Part shown: in pieces, positions 24,901 through 33,010 of the stretch
Layout: each line of letters starts with the position of its first letter
Position numbering within the stretch: position 1 is the stretch's first letter
DNA from: Streptomyces mayonensis
GTDB lineage: Bacteria; Actinomycetota; Actinomycetes; Streptomycetales; Streptomycetaceae
DNA: 64,000 nt
Assembly (NCBI RefSeq): GCF_018982965.1
Contig: NZ_JACBYP010000027.1
Span: 1 to 64,000, forward strand
Reading direction: 5' to 3'
Program-made: the position numbers and the translations under genes
The notes under the pieces: generated by a model
The model's database searches: none
What the model was told of the DNA's origin: nothing
The model's input: the letters and a program-made list of their open reading frames with translations, nothing else

Positions 24901-24986
24901 TCGGCCACGCTTCGCTGGACGTGGAAACGTCGGCCACGCTTCGTTGGACGTGGAAACGTCGGTCACGCTTCGTGGACGTAGAACCG
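24901..24986. repeat. Three tandem 29-bp units, each with an inner dyad
   Basis: Copies begin at 24901, 24930 and 24959. The first two differ at one base; the third is diverged and about one base shorter. Each holds CCACGCTTCGCTGGACGTGG or a variant, whose CCACG/CGTGG ends can pair. The array lies after the TSUP gene and about 100 bp before the GTG of the small membrane protein. It could be an operator array or a folded leader. Period 29 does not keep a reading frame. Confidence 0.8.
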
Positions 24987-25088
24987 GAAACCGGGGGCAT
25001 ACGGGAGCCCGAAGGGGCTTTTCCTTTCCTCCTCCGTATTCCGCCCTCCGCACGCCCCCTGCTCCGCCGCCGACGACGGGAGTCCTCC

Positions 25089-25535
25089 GTGACGCCGAGC
25101 CTGCGCCTCGCCCGCGCCTTCCGTGCCGCCGCCCTTCTCCTCGTCGCCGTCTCCGGATACGCGGCCACGCACAGCCTCTGGCTGGCCCTCCCCGGCCTGT
25201 ACACGGCCGGCGTACTGGCCTGGTGTGCCGCGAGGGAGCAGGCGGAGCACCGGCGCAGGACCGTACGGGCGCGGCGTGCCGAGTGGCTGGCCCGGCCCTG
25301 CCCGGACGGGCCGCCCGGGGCCTGGCCGCAGCCGTGCTGCGCGTTCTGGCGCAACTCCGGCGGTGCCGTGCACGGACCCGACTGCACCCGCCCCGCAGCC
25401 GCCCGCGTGACCGTGCCCCGGTACGAGGACTGCTGCGAGCGCTGGTGGACCTCGCTGGGCACCCGGCACGACGCCTCCTGCCGCCGCCGGACGGACACCG
25501 CGGGCCGGGACCGGGCCCGCCCGGCGCCGCAGTAG
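25089..25535 (+). CDS. Small membrane protein with Cys-rich C-terminal domain
   Basis: A 148-aa protein that I cannot assign to a named family. Residues about 8-50 are hydrophobic and hold one long or two short membrane helices (AFRAAALLLVAVSGYAA and LWLALPGLYTAGVLAW). The rest is basic, then rich in Cys and Trp: PCCAFWRN, HGPDC, EDCCERWW, HDASC. This suggests a metal-binding or disulfide-stabilised domain. The GTG at 25089 has GGGAG upstream; the longer frame from 24834 would translate the 29-bp repeat array and is unlikely. It ends 15 bp before the convergent GtrA gene. Confidence 0.65.
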   Translation: MTPSLRLARAFRAAALLLVAVSGYAATHSLWLALPGLYTAGVLAWCAAREQAEHRRRTVRARRAEWLARPCPDGPPGAWPQPCCAFWRNSGGAVHGPDCTRPAAARVTVPRYEDCCERWWTSLGTRHDASCRRRTDTAGRDRARPAPQ

Positions 25536-25550
25536 GGCTTCGGCGGGCCG

Positions 25551-25967
25551 TCAGCAACGGGCGGTGGGGTCCTGCGCGCGGCCGGGACCGCGGAAGACGG
25601 CCAGCCGCAGGACGACGAAGCGTACGACGGTCACGGCGACCGAGGTGCAGGCGAGGACCACGGTCTCGGCGGCGGGCGAGGCCCCGGGCCGTGCGTGTGC
25701 GAACCACAGCACCGCGCCGGACGTGACCAGGTAGCCGAGCAGGAAGAGGCCGCCGGCGCCCAGGTGCGCGCGGGCCGGACGGGTCGCGGCCCGACGGAAC
25801 GTCAGCCGGCGGTTCGCCTCGGTGTTGAGGACCGTCAGCACCAGCAGGGAGACCAGGTTGGCCGCGGCCGGGGGCCACCACAGACGCAGCGCCCAGTACA
25901 GCAGCGCCTGCCCCGCGGTCGACACGACGCCGATCGCGACGAACCAGCCGACCTGCCGCGACCACAC
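25551..25967 (-). CDS. GtrA-like family membrane protein
   Basis: A 138-aa protein with four membrane helices in GtrA style: the first helix FVAIGVVSTAGQALLYWAL, then AANLVSLLVLTVLNTEANRRLTF, whose NTEANRRLTF stretch is a hallmark of the family. GtrA proteins are thought to flip lipid-linked sugars in cell-surface glycosylation. No glycosyltransferase is adjacent, so its partner is not in view. It starts at a GTG. Confidence 0.82.
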   Translation of the reverse strand: MWSRQVGWFVAIGVVSTAGQALLYWALRLWWPPAAANLVSLLVLTVLNTEANRRLTFRRAATRPARAHLGAGGLFLLGYLVTSGAVLWFAHARPGASPAAETVVLACTSVAVTVVRFVVLRLAVFRGPGRAQDPTARC

Positions 25968-26212
25968 CGTGCGTCCCCACCCAACTGCCCGTTCGGCGAC
26001 TTCTGTCGGCGCAGCCTATCCCCCTCATCAGGTCCTTTGCCTTTTCTTTGCCGTTAGGGAACCCTGTGGTGGCCGGGCGCGTTCAACCTGGTGGCCGCCG
26101 AGGACCCGAGGGGAGTCGCGGCCGCACCGGGGCCGCACGCCCGACAGTCGAAGGCACGACGACCGACCGCACAACAGCCCGACGCACAACAACAGAAGCC
26201 GAGGTGGCACGA

Positions 26213-26776
26213 GTGGCGATGTGGGACAAGATCAAGGACCAGGCCAAGACCTTCCAGCAGTCCCAGGGCACTCGGGGAGCGGGCGGATCCGGCCCGGGCG
26301 CGCAGGGCAGCGGCCGGCCGGGATCGTCCGGCGGCTCCCGGACGCAGCTGCTCGGGATGTTCAAGTCCCAGCTCGCCTCGGCGAAGAACGAGCTCAAGAG
26401 CGGCGCCTACCGGGACGCCAGCATGGCCATGTGCGCACTGGTCGCCGCGGCCGACGGACATGTGGACCCGGCGGAGCGCACGCGGGTGGAGGAGCTGATC
26501 GTCTCCAACGAGGTGCTGCAGAACTTCCCCGCGGACCAGCTCCGTCAGCGGTTCAACCAGCACGTCGACCGGCTGCTCGCCGACTTCGCGCAGGGCCGGA
26601 GCGAGGCCCTGCAGGTGATCGCCAAGGCGTCGAAGAAGCCCGAGGAGGCCCGCGCCGTCGTCCAGACCGGCATGGTCGTCGCCGGCGCGGACGGGGCCTT
26701 CGAGCCGTCCGAGCAGCAGGCGATCCGCGAGGCCTGCAGCGCACTCGGCGTCCCGCCCTCGGAGTTCGGCGTCTGA
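26213..26776 (+). CDS. TerB-like tellurite resistance family protein
   Basis: A 187-aa cytosolic protein. An N-terminal Gly/Ser-rich linker (about 20-45) precedes a TerB-type all-helical domain (about 50-185). Two related acidic motifs typical of the fold are visible: LVAAADGHVDPAERTRVEEL and VVAGADGAFEPSEQQAI. These Asp/Glu clusters are thought to bind metal. I choose the GTG at 26213 after GAGG; the ATG at 26219 is also possible. The gene stands alone, without terC, terD or terZ. It probably has a role in metal or membrane stress, but no reaction is known. A strong hairpin follows. Confidence 0.82.
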   Translation: MAMWDKIKDQAKTFQQSQGTRGAGGSGPGAQGSGRPGSSGGSRTQLLGMFKSQLASAKNELKSGAYRDASMAMCALVAAADGHVDPAERTRVEELIVSNEVLQNFPADQLRQRFNQHVDRLLADFAQGRSEALQVIAKASKKPEEARAVVQTGMVVAGADGAFEPSEQQAIREACSALGVPPSEFGV

Positions 26777-26794
26777 CCGGGGCGAGGACCCGCC

Positions 26795-26842
26795 GGGGGC
26801 GGCCCGCCCGCCACACTCGACGTGGCGGCGCGGACCGCCCCC
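26795..26842. terminator. Bidirectional hairpin between terB-like and hydrolase genes
   Basis: GGGGGCGG (26795-26802) pairs with CCGCCCCC (26835-26842). Pairing continues inward, with one mismatch and one bulge, to CGCCAC/GTGGCG around a 7-nt loop. It lies between two convergent genes and can serve both. Confidence 0.75.
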
Positions 26843-26906
26843 GCCGCACTGCGCGCCCCGCCCCGTGAGGGCACCGGGACACACCGGGCGGGGCCGGGGC
26901 GTCGGC

Positions 26907-28385
26907 TCAGGGCGCGATCCCCACGCCCGGGATCCTGCCCCACGCCCGCTCCTGTGCGGCGGTCATGGCGGGCCAGGCGAGGCCGCCCGGACGGGGCTGC
27001 ACCCGCGAGGCGTACGGCGCGGGGCGGAAGCCGGGGTCGTAGAAGCAGCCGTCGCCGTACGTCGCGTCGAAGGCGGCGCAGGACGCCGCGATCGACTGCG
27101 GGCTCGGCCGGTGGCCCGTGCGGGCCCAGGCGTCCAGCGCGGAGAGGGAGTTGGCGTACTCGGAGTCGCTCAGCGAGCTGTGCTCGTTCTCCTTGGTGAA
27201 CGTCTGGACGAGGTTCCCGCCCCGGCCGGCGCCCCGGAGGGTGGCGCGGTAGGCCGACTCGTGCTCCACGAAGGCCGTCGGGTCGTCGACGGCGTGCATC
27301 GTGAGGACGGGGAGGGAGACCCTGCCGGTGAGGTCGCTGTCGTAGGACAGGTCACGGCGCGCCGTCGGGTCGGCGGAGAAGCGTTCGACGCCCGCGTTGA
27401 GCGCCTTGTCGTCGTGCGAACCGCTGTAGCGCACGCCCCGGTTGCTCCACGGGTTCCGCCCGTCGAGCCGGTTGGTCACGATGTCCCGGAACGTGAAGGT
27501 GGCGAACCGCAGGTGTGACTCCAGGGTGCGCTCGGGGATGCCCGTGACGGCGAGGATGTCGTCGAGGTTGCGCTGCTGCACCTCGCTCCGGTCCGCCGGT
27601 TCGGACGCGAAGCCCGTGCACTCCTGGAGGCGGGCGCGCAGCCCGGCGGTCGTCATCGTGGATCCGGCCCGCAGCCCCTGCCACAGGGGGTACTGCTGCT
27701 CGGTCGGACGCGGGTGGTTGTGGCAGTAGTACTGGTAGACCACCCGCAGGTCCACGCGGTAGTCGTAGCCGCGCGAACCGCCGCCGAGGACGCCGTTGGT
27801 GAGCAGCACCCCGTCGTAGGCGCCGGGCCGCCTCCCGTAGGTCTCGGCCGCCTTGGCCGCGACGTTGCCTCCCCAGGACTGGCCGTGCAGGTAGGTGCGC
27901 TCCGGGCGGCCGAACCGGTCGGTGAACAGGCGCCGTACGTTCTCGGTGTCGGCGGCCGCCATCCGGGCCCCGTAGCCGCCGCGCCGGTAGGAGGAGGCGG
28001 CCCACGCGTACCCCTCGTCGACCATCACCGCCCAGCGTTCCAGGTCCTCGGTGCTGCGGGCCGGGTCGGAGGTGTCGCCGAGGTCGGGGCCGCCGTGGGC
28101 GTGCACGACGAGGGAGCCGTTCCAGTGGTGGGGCACGGCCATCGTGTAGTGGGCCCCGTTCTCGTCCCGGCCGGTGTAGCAGGTGGCCTTCTCGGCGAGG
28201 GCGGGCGGGCAGTCGGCGGCCGCCGCTTGCCCGGCCGCCGGTTCTTCGGCCGCCCGTGCGGGGGCGGCGGAGACGTTGCCGAGGGTGCCGAGGAACACGG
28301 CCGCCAGTGCGGCGGCCACCAGCGCCGGGCGGCTTCTGCGGCGCACCGCCCTTGTGACAGGCGTGGGAGCGTGGGGTGTGATCAA
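26907..28385 (-). CDS. Secreted alpha/beta hydrolase
   Basis: A 492-aa exported hydrolase. Residues 1-45 form a signal peptide (twin-Arg-like RRRSRPALVAAALAAVF, then an Ala-rich cut region). The mature protein has the fold landmarks: HAHGGPDLG (oxyanion region), the nucleophile elbow LHGQSWGGNVA, the acid in MHAVDDPTAF and the His in KENEHSSLS. Four or more Cys residues suggest disulfides. It starts at TTG, with CAGGAG at good distance, an uncommon start codon. The substrate is unknown; an esterase or peptidase role on polymers or esters outside the cell is likely. The upstream 190 bp to the paaE end holds its promoter region. Confidence 0.83.
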   Translation of the reverse strand: MITPHAPTPVTRAVRRRSRPALVAAALAAVFLGTLGNVSAAPARAAEEPAAGQAAAADCPPALAEKATCYTGRDENGAHYTMAVPHHWNGSLVVHAHGGPDLGDTSDPARSTEDLERWAVMVDEGYAWAASSYRRGGYGARMAAADTENVRRLFTDRFGRPERTYLHGQSWGGNVAAKAAETYGRRPGAYDGVLLTNGVLGGGSRGYDYRVDLRVVYQYYCHNHPRPTEQQYPLWQGLRAGSTMTTAGLRARLQECTGFASEPADRSEVQQRNLDDILAVTGIPERTLESHLRFATFTFRDIVTNRLDGRNPWSNRGVRYSGSHDDKALNAGVERFSADPTARRDLSYDSDLTGRVSLPVLTMHAVDDPTAFVEHESAYRATLRGAGRGGNLVQTFTKENEHSSLSDSEYANSLSALDAWARTGHRPSPQSIAASCAAFDATYGDGCFYDPGFRPAPYASRVQPRPGGLAWPAMTAAQERAWGRIPGVGIAP

Positions 28386-28577
28386 GGTGCGGCTCCTGTG
28401 ACGTGCTGCGTGAGGGCGCGGAAAATCGCCCTGCGAGCCGGGATGTTAGGAACCGCCCGGTGCCGTGACCAGCCCTTGGATCATTGCGTTCATAGTGTTC
28501 CCCCGCTCCGGCGACGGCCCGCAGGGCACGGCCGTCGGGCGCGCGCCCGGCCTCCGTGCGCTCCGGCCGCCCGGGTC

Positions 28578-29684
28578 TCAGCTGTCGTAGTCCACGGTCA
28601 GCTGCTCGGAGACCGGGTAGGACTGACAGGTCAGGACGTAGCCGGCGTCGACCTCGGCCGCCTCCAGCGCGTAGTTGCGGCGCATCTCGGCCTGGCCGTC
28701 GGTGACCAGGGCGCGGCAGGTGCCGCACACGCCGCCCTTGCAGGCGAAGGGCAGGTCGGGCCGGGTCTGCTGGGCGCCGTCGAGGATGCTCCGCTCCCGG
28801 GACAGGGACGCGGTGGTGGAGCGGCCGTCCAGGGTGACGGTGACCTCGCTGACGGGTCCCCGCGGGCCGCTCTCCTCGTGGTGGACCTCGCGCACGGGCT
28901 CGTCGTCGGCGAAGAAGAGTTCCCGGTGGACGCGGTCCGCCGGAACACCGAGGCCGGCCAGGACCTGCTGAGCGTCCGCGACCATGCCCTGCGGTCCGCA
29001 CAGCCACCAGTGGTCGGCGGCCGCCGCGTCCACCAGGGAGGCGACCAGCGCCGCCAGCCGCTCCGCGTCCAGGCGCCCGGAGAGCACCTCGGCCTCGCGC
29101 GGTTCGCGGGACAGGACGTGGGCGAGGTGGAAGCGGGTGGGGTACAGGTCCTTCAGGTCGGCCAGTTCGTCGGCGAACATCACCGTGCCGGTGCGGCGGT
29201 TGCCGTAGAAGAGGGTGACGGTCGAGCGGGTGTCGGCGGCGAGCACCGACTCCGCAATGGACACCATCGGTGTGATGCCCGAACCGGCCGCGACCAGCAC
29301 GTGGTGGCCCGGCACCGTCAGGTCGGGCGTGAAGAGACCGGTGGGTGTCATCACCTCGACGGTGTCGCCCGGGCGCACCTCCTCGACCAGCCACGCGGAG
29401 AACAGACCGCCCGGCACCACCCGCACCCCGATGCGCGGCTGCGAACCGGCGGCCGCGCAGATCGAGTAGGAGCGGCGCTCGTCCCGGCCGTCGACCTCGC
29501 GCCGCAGGGTGAGCGACTGACCGGGCGCGAAGGCGAACTCCCCGGCCAGCTCGTCCGGGACCTCGAAGCTCACGGCGGCGGCGTCCGCGCACAGCCGCTC
29601 GACGGACGCGACGCGCAGCCGGTGGAAGACGGGCCGGCGGCGGGTGCGCACGGGGGCCGCCGGGACGGGGGCGGTTGGGGCCAT
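28578..29684 (-). CDS. paaE: Phenylacetyl-CoA epoxidase reductase subunit PaaE
   Basis: A 368-aa flavo-iron-sulfur reductase. The N-terminal FNR-type half has the FAD motif RRSYSICAA and the NAD(P) motif VLVAAGSGITPM, then LCGPQGM. The C-terminal plant-type ferredoxin domain carries CKGGVCGTC and a last Cys in VLTCQS. It passes electrons from NADPH to the di-iron PaaA for epoxidation of phenylacetyl-CoA. The ATG overlaps the paaD stop by one base (TGATG), so translation is coupled. The frame open to 30026 is the antisense of upstream sequence. It is the last gene of paaABCDE. Confidence 0.94.
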   Translation of the reverse strand: MAPTAPVPAAPVRTRRRPVFHRLRVASVERLCADAAAVSFEVPDELAGEFAFAPGQSLTLRREVDGRDERRSYSICAAAGSQPRIGVRVVPGGLFSAWLVEEVRPGDTVEVMTPTGLFTPDLTVPGHHVLVAAGSGITPMVSIAESVLAADTRSTVTLFYGNRRTGTVMFADELADLKDLYPTRFHLAHVLSREPREAEVLSGRLDAERLAALVASLVDAAAADHWWLCGPQGMVADAQQVLAGLGVPADRVHRELFFADDEPVREVHHEESGPRGPVSEVTVTLDGRSTTASLSRERSILDGAQQTRPDLPFACKGGVCGTCRALVTDGQAEMRRNYALEAAEVDAGYVLTCQSYPVSEQLTVDYDS

Positions 29685-30199
29685 CAGATCTCCTTGACGT
29701 ACTCGAACGGCTCGCGGCAGGAGCGGCAGCGCCACAGGGCCTTGCAGGAGGTGGCGGCGAAGCGCGAGGTCTCCTCGGTGTCCCGGGAGCCGCAGCGGGG
29801 GCAGGGCACCGCGGGCCGGGTGGGCGACAGCACCAGCGGGACCGGCCCGCGGGGTGCGCGGCCGGGCGGGGCGATGCCGTGCTCGATGAGCTTGCGGCGG
29901 CCGGACCCGGTGATCCAGTCGCTGGTCCAGGGCGGGTCCAGGACCGTGCGGATCTCCACGCGCGCGTATCCCGCCGCGCGCAGCCGCGCGGCGACGTCCG
30001 CCCGCATCTCCGCCATGGCGGGGCACCCCGAGTAGGTGGGGGTCAGGCTCGCGACCACGGTGCCGTCCGCCCGTACCTCGACGTCGCGCAGGACACCGAG
30101 GTCGGCGAGGGTCAGCATGGGCAGCTCGGGGTCCGGCACCCGCTCGGCGACGCGCCGGGCGCGGCGGGCGTCCAGGAGCGCGGGACCGCCGGTCACCAT
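29684..30199 (-). CDS. paaD: Phenylacetyl-CoA epoxidase assembly subunit PaaD
   Basis: A 171-aa MIP18/DUF59-family protein. The N-terminal domain has the characteristic VPDPELPMLTLADLGVLRDV and PTYSGCPAM with its conserved Cys. The C-terminus carries a zinc-ribbon-like set CPRCGS and CRSC. PaaD is needed for iron-centre maturation of the epoxidase. It overlaps paaC by seven bases and paaE by one, so the subunits are translationally linked. Confidence 0.93.
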   Translation of the reverse strand: MVTGGPALLDARRARRVAERVPDPELPMLTLADLGVLRDVEVRADGTVVASLTPTYSGCPAMAEMRADVAARLRAAGYARVEIRTVLDPPWTSDWITGSGRRKLIEHGIAPPGRAPRGPVPLVLSPTRPAVPCPRCGSRDTEETSRFAATSCKALWRCRSCREPFEYVKEI

Positions 30200-31020
30200 G
30201 TCGCCCCCGGGTGGGCGCGGGCGACGCCCTGCAACTCGGTGAGCAGCGGCGCCAGGTGCTCGGTGTGCTCGCCCGCGCGCCCGCGACCGGGCAGCGGGCG
30301 GTGGACCGGCAGGGTCAGTCCGGCGGCGCCGGTGACCTGGCGCAGGTCGTCGGCGACCTCGTCCCGTACGTCGTGGGCCGCGTGCAGTTCACCGAGGTAC
30401 GGGGCGACCTGCTCCAGCGCCGCCCGCATCCGGCGGTGCGACTCGTCCGTGCCGTCGCCCAGGCGTACGCACCACTGGGCGGCGTACTGCCGGTGGTACG
30501 TCAGCTCCTTGACGCCCTTGGCCGCGACCGCCGCGAGGACGGGGTCCGGGTGGCCCGTCAGCCGCCGGAAGTGCGCCAGGCGCCAGCTGGAGAGCACCAG
30601 CAGCCGTACGACGGTGAACGCGAAGTCGCCGCCGGGCAGTTCGGCCAGGGTCACGTTGCGGAAGTCGGCAGGGTCTCGGAAGTAGGCGTAGGCGTCCTCG
30701 TCCCGGCCGGTGCCGTCCACCTGGCCGGCGCGGGTGTAGAGCAGGCGGGCCTGGCCGAGCAGGTCGAGGCCGATGTTGGCCAGCGCCACCTCCTCCTCCA
30801 GCTCGGGAGCGCGGGTGATCCACTCGGCGAGCCGCTGGGCCCCTACCAGGGCGTCGTCGGCCAGCGCCACGCACTGGGCGGCCAGTTCACCGGCGTCGAC
30901 ACCCTCGGGCACGGCGGTGTCGACGCCGTGCAGCGGGTCCTCGAAACCGGTGCCGTAGGCCCAGCGGGTGTCGTCCTCGTGTCCCTCGGCCAGGGTGAGG
31001 TAGACGTGGTCGTCGCTCAT
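30193..31020 (-). CDS. paaC: Phenylacetyl-CoA epoxidase subunit PaaC
   Basis: A 275-aa ferritin-like structural subunit. It shows helix-bundle motifs of the family (LAEWITRAPELEEEVALANI, LDLLGQARLLYTRAG, KGVKELTYHRQYAAQW). It forms the PaaAC core with the catalytic subunit, without a complete di-iron site of its own. It follows paaB by nine bases and overlaps paaD. The ATG at 31020 is preceded by a purine-rich GAGCAGGGC site. Confidence 0.93.
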   Translation of the reverse strand: MSDDHVYLTLAEGHEDDTRWAYGTGFEDPLHGVDTAVPEGVDAGELAAQCVALADDALVGAQRLAEWITRAPELEEEVALANIGLDLLGQARLLYTRAGQVDGTGRDEDAYAYFRDPADFRNVTLAELPGGDFAFTVVRLLVLSSWRLAHFRRLTGHPDPVLAAVAAKGVKELTYHRQYAAQWCVRLGDGTDESHRRMRAALEQVAPYLGELHAAHDVRDEVADDLRQVTGAAGLTLPVHRPLPGRGRAGEHTEHLAPLLTELQGVARAHPGATW

Positions 31021-31029
31021 GCCCTGCTC

Positions 31030-31332
31030 CTAGATGTGGGGGACGTCGTCGGGGATGTCGTAGAAGGTCGGGTGGCGGTAGACCTTGTCGGCGCTCGGGG
31101 CGAAGAAGGGGTCCTTCTCGTCCCGGGTGGAGGCGGCGATGTGTTCGGAGCGCACCACCCAGATGCTCACGCCCTCGTTGCGCCGGGTGTAGAGGTCGCG
31201 GGCGTGGGTGAGGGCCATGGCGTCGTCGGCGGCGTGCAGCGAGCCGACGTGGACGTGGTTGAGGCCGCGCTTGCCGCGTACGAACACCTCGTACAGCGGC
31301 CAGCCCTGCCTCCCCGGCTGTTCGGGGGTCAC
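31030..31332 (-). CDS. paaB: Phenylacetyl-CoA epoxidase subunit PaaB
   Basis: A 100-aa subunit. [20 protein letters not shown] and the end [14 protein letters not shown] are strongly typical of PaaB. The frame is open far upstream to 32406 because it runs antisense through paaA, but the real start is the GTG at 31332. That start overlaps the paaA stop as GTGA. PaaB bridges PaaAC heterodimers in the epoxidase complex. Confidence 0.94.
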   Translation of the reverse strand: MTPEQPGRQGWPLYEVFVRGKRGLNHVHVGSLHAADDAMALTHARDLYTRRNEGVSIWVVRSEHIAASTRDEKDPFFAPSADKVYRHPTFYDIPDDVPHI

Positions 31333-32315
31333 GCCACCGCTCCCTTCTCCGCGCGGGCGGCCTGCCTGGCGGCGTGGGCGGTGGCCGCCTCGCGCACCCA
31401 GGCGCCCTCCTCGTGGGCGGTGCGCCGCCGCTGGACGCGCTGCGCGTTGCACGGCCCTTCGCCCTTGATGACCCGCGTCAGCTCGTCCCAGTCGGGGGTG
31501 CCGAAGTCGTGGTGGCCCGTCTCCTCGTTCCAGCGCAGCTCGGGGTCGGGCAGGGTGACGCCGAGCTTCTCGGCCTGCGGGACGGTCATGTCGACGAAGC
31601 GCCTGCGCAGTTCGTCGTTGCTGTGCCGCTTGATCTTCCAGGCCATCGACCGTGCCGAGTTGGGCGAGGCGTCGTCGGGCGGGCCGAACATCATCAGGGA
31701 CGGCCACCACCAGCGGTCCACGGCGTCCTGGACCATCCCGCGCTGGGCCGGGGTGCCGCGCATCATCGTCATCAGCAGTTCGTAGCCCTGCCGCTGGTGG
31801 AAGGACTCCTCCTTGCAGATGCGCACCATCGCGCGCGCGTAAGGCCCGTAGGAGCTGCGGCACAGCGGCACCTGGTTGCAGATCGCGGCGCCGTCCACGA
31901 ACCAGCCGATCACGCCGATGTCGGCGAAGCTCAGGGTCGGGTAGTTGAAGATCGAGGAGTACTTCTGGCGGCCCTCGATCAGCCGCTCGGTGAGGTCGTC
32001 GCGGTCCGCGCCGAGCGTCTCCGCCGCCGAGTAGAGGTACAGCCCGTGTCCCGCCTCGTCCTGGACCTTGGCGAACAGGATCGCCTTGCGGCGCAGTGAC
32101 GGGGCACGGGTGATCCACTCGCCCTCGGGCTGCATGCCGATGATCTCCGAGTGCGCGTGCTGGGCGATCTGCCGGACCAGCGTCCTGCGGTAGCCGTCGG
32201 GCATCCAGTCGCGCGGTTCGACGCGCTGGTCGCGCGCGATCGTCGTGTCGAAGTGCTCCTGGAGTCCGTCCGGCCCGTCCGGGGGCGGCGTCTCGGCGGC
32301 GTGCTTCGTGGTCAT
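31329..32315 (-). CDS. paaA: Phenylacetyl-CoA epoxidase catalytic subunit PaaA
   Basis: A 328-aa di-iron oxygenase subunit. Carboxylate/His ligands are visible in [29 protein letters not shown] and [16 protein letters not shown]. It inserts oxygen into phenylacetyl-CoA to give the ring 1,2-epoxide. I start it at the ATG at 32315, which begins the family-like [14 protein letters not shown]; the open frame to 32381 would cross the operator. It is the first gene of paaABCDE, divergent from paaI-paaK. A dyad lies 17 bp upstream of the start. Confidence 0.94.
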   Translation of the reverse strand: MTTKHAAETPPPDGPDGLQEHFDTTIARDQRVEPRDWMPDGYRRTLVRQIAQHAHSEIIGMQPEGEWITRAPSLRRKAILFAKVQDEAGHGLYLYSAAETLGADRDDLTERLIEGRQKYSSIFNYPTLSFADIGVIGWFVDGAAICNQVPLCRSSYGPYARAMVRICKEESFHQRQGYELLMTMMRGTPAQRGMVQDAVDRWWWPSLMMFGPPDDASPNSARSMAWKIKRHSNDELRRRFVDMTVPQAEKLGVTLPDPELRWNEETGHHDFGTPDWDELTRVIKGEGPCNAQRVQRRRTAHEEGAWVREAATAHAARQAARAEKGAVA

Positions 32316-32331
32316 CGTCACCAGCTTCCCA

Positions 32332-32349
32332 ACCGACCATTCGTTCGGT
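32332..32349. promoter_or_regulatory. paa operator 1, dyad upstream of paaA
   Basis: ACCGACCATTCGTTCGGT is an 18-bp dyad with ACCGA/TCGGT arms. Its complement shares the 12-mer CGAATGGTCGGT with operator 2 near paaI. It lies 17 bp upstream of the paaA ATG, in a position to block transcription. A TetR-type regulator (PaaR) is the usual controller of paa genes in actinobacteria; no such gene is in the window. Confidence 0.65.
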
Positions 32350-32408
32350 ATCAGTGTGACTGCTTTCCGGACGCCGGGCAAGACCCCGGGGCCCCGCCGT
32401 CACCACTC

Positions 32409-32437
32409 TTGACAGCGCGAGCGGGCGACTGGATTAC
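32409..32437 (+). promoter_or_regulatory. Promoter of paaI-paaK
   Basis: TTGACA (32409-32414) and GATTAC (32432-32437) with a 17-bp spacer form a good promoter. The expected start near 32444 lies about 13 bp before operator 2, so a bound repressor would stop initiation or early elongation. Confidence 0.6.
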
Positions 32438-32457
32438 TGGGCCAGGGCCGCAGGCGA

Positions 32458-32485
32458 ACCGAATGGTCGGTCGGGATATCGGTCG
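32458..32485. promoter_or_regulatory. paa operator 2, near the paaI-paaK start
   Basis: ACCGAATGGTCGGT (32458-32471) contains CGAATGGTCGGT, identical to the complement of operator 1. A further TCGG-rich repeat GGATATCGGTCGG follows. The pair suggests that one protein controls both divergent transcripts. Confidence 0.6.
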
Positions 32486-32494
32486 GGACATGGG

Positions 32495-33010
32495 GTGATC
32501 GGAGACGTGTCGGAGGTCACTGAGCAGACGCCCGCGGAGGCGATGTTCGCCGCGGACCGGGCCTCACGCGGGCTCGGCATCGAGTTGGTGGAGCACGGCG
32601 AGGGGGCCGCCGCCGTCCGGATGACCGTGACCCCGGCGATGGTGAACGGCCGCCGGATCGCCCACGGCGGCTTCCTGTTCCTGCTGGCCGACACCGCCTT
32701 CGCCTGCGCGTGCAACACCCACGGACCCGTGACCGTGGCGGCCGGCGCCGACATCGTCTTCGTCGCCCCGGCCCGGGAGGGCGACGTGCTCGTGGCCCGC
32801 GCCGAGGAGCGCGCCCGCTACGGGCGCAGCGGGATCTACGACGTGAGCGTGCGGCGCGGCGACGAGGTGATCGCGGAGTTCCGCGGCCGCAGCCGCACCG
32901 TGCGGGACGGCGGGGCCGGCCACCGCGCGCGGGACGACGAGAACACCCACCGCGCGCGGGAGGGCACGGCGTGCGAGACGCCGGGCACGACGACGAAGGA
33001 GTCGCGATGA
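32495..33010 (+). CDS. paaI: Hydroxyphenylacetyl-CoA thioesterase PaaI
   Basis: A 171-aa hot-dog-fold thioesterase. RRIAHGGFLFLLADTAFACA is the active-site helix with the HGG motif of the PaaI family, and ADIVFVAPAREGDVLVA follows. It releases CoA from dead-end products in phenylacetate catabolism. The C-terminal 30 residues are polar and probably disordered. The GTG at 32495 is used here; the GTG at 32507 with GGAG close by is an alternative. The stop overlaps the paaK start as ATGA. Confidence 0.9.
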   Translation: MIGDVSEVTEQTPAEAMFAADRASRGLGIELVEHGEGAAAVRMTVTPAMVNGRRIAHGGFLFLLADTAFACACNTHGPVTVAAGADIVFVAPAREGDVLVARAEERARYGRSGIYDVSVRRGDEVIAEFRGRSRTVRDGGAGHRARDDENTHRAREGTACETPGTTTKESR

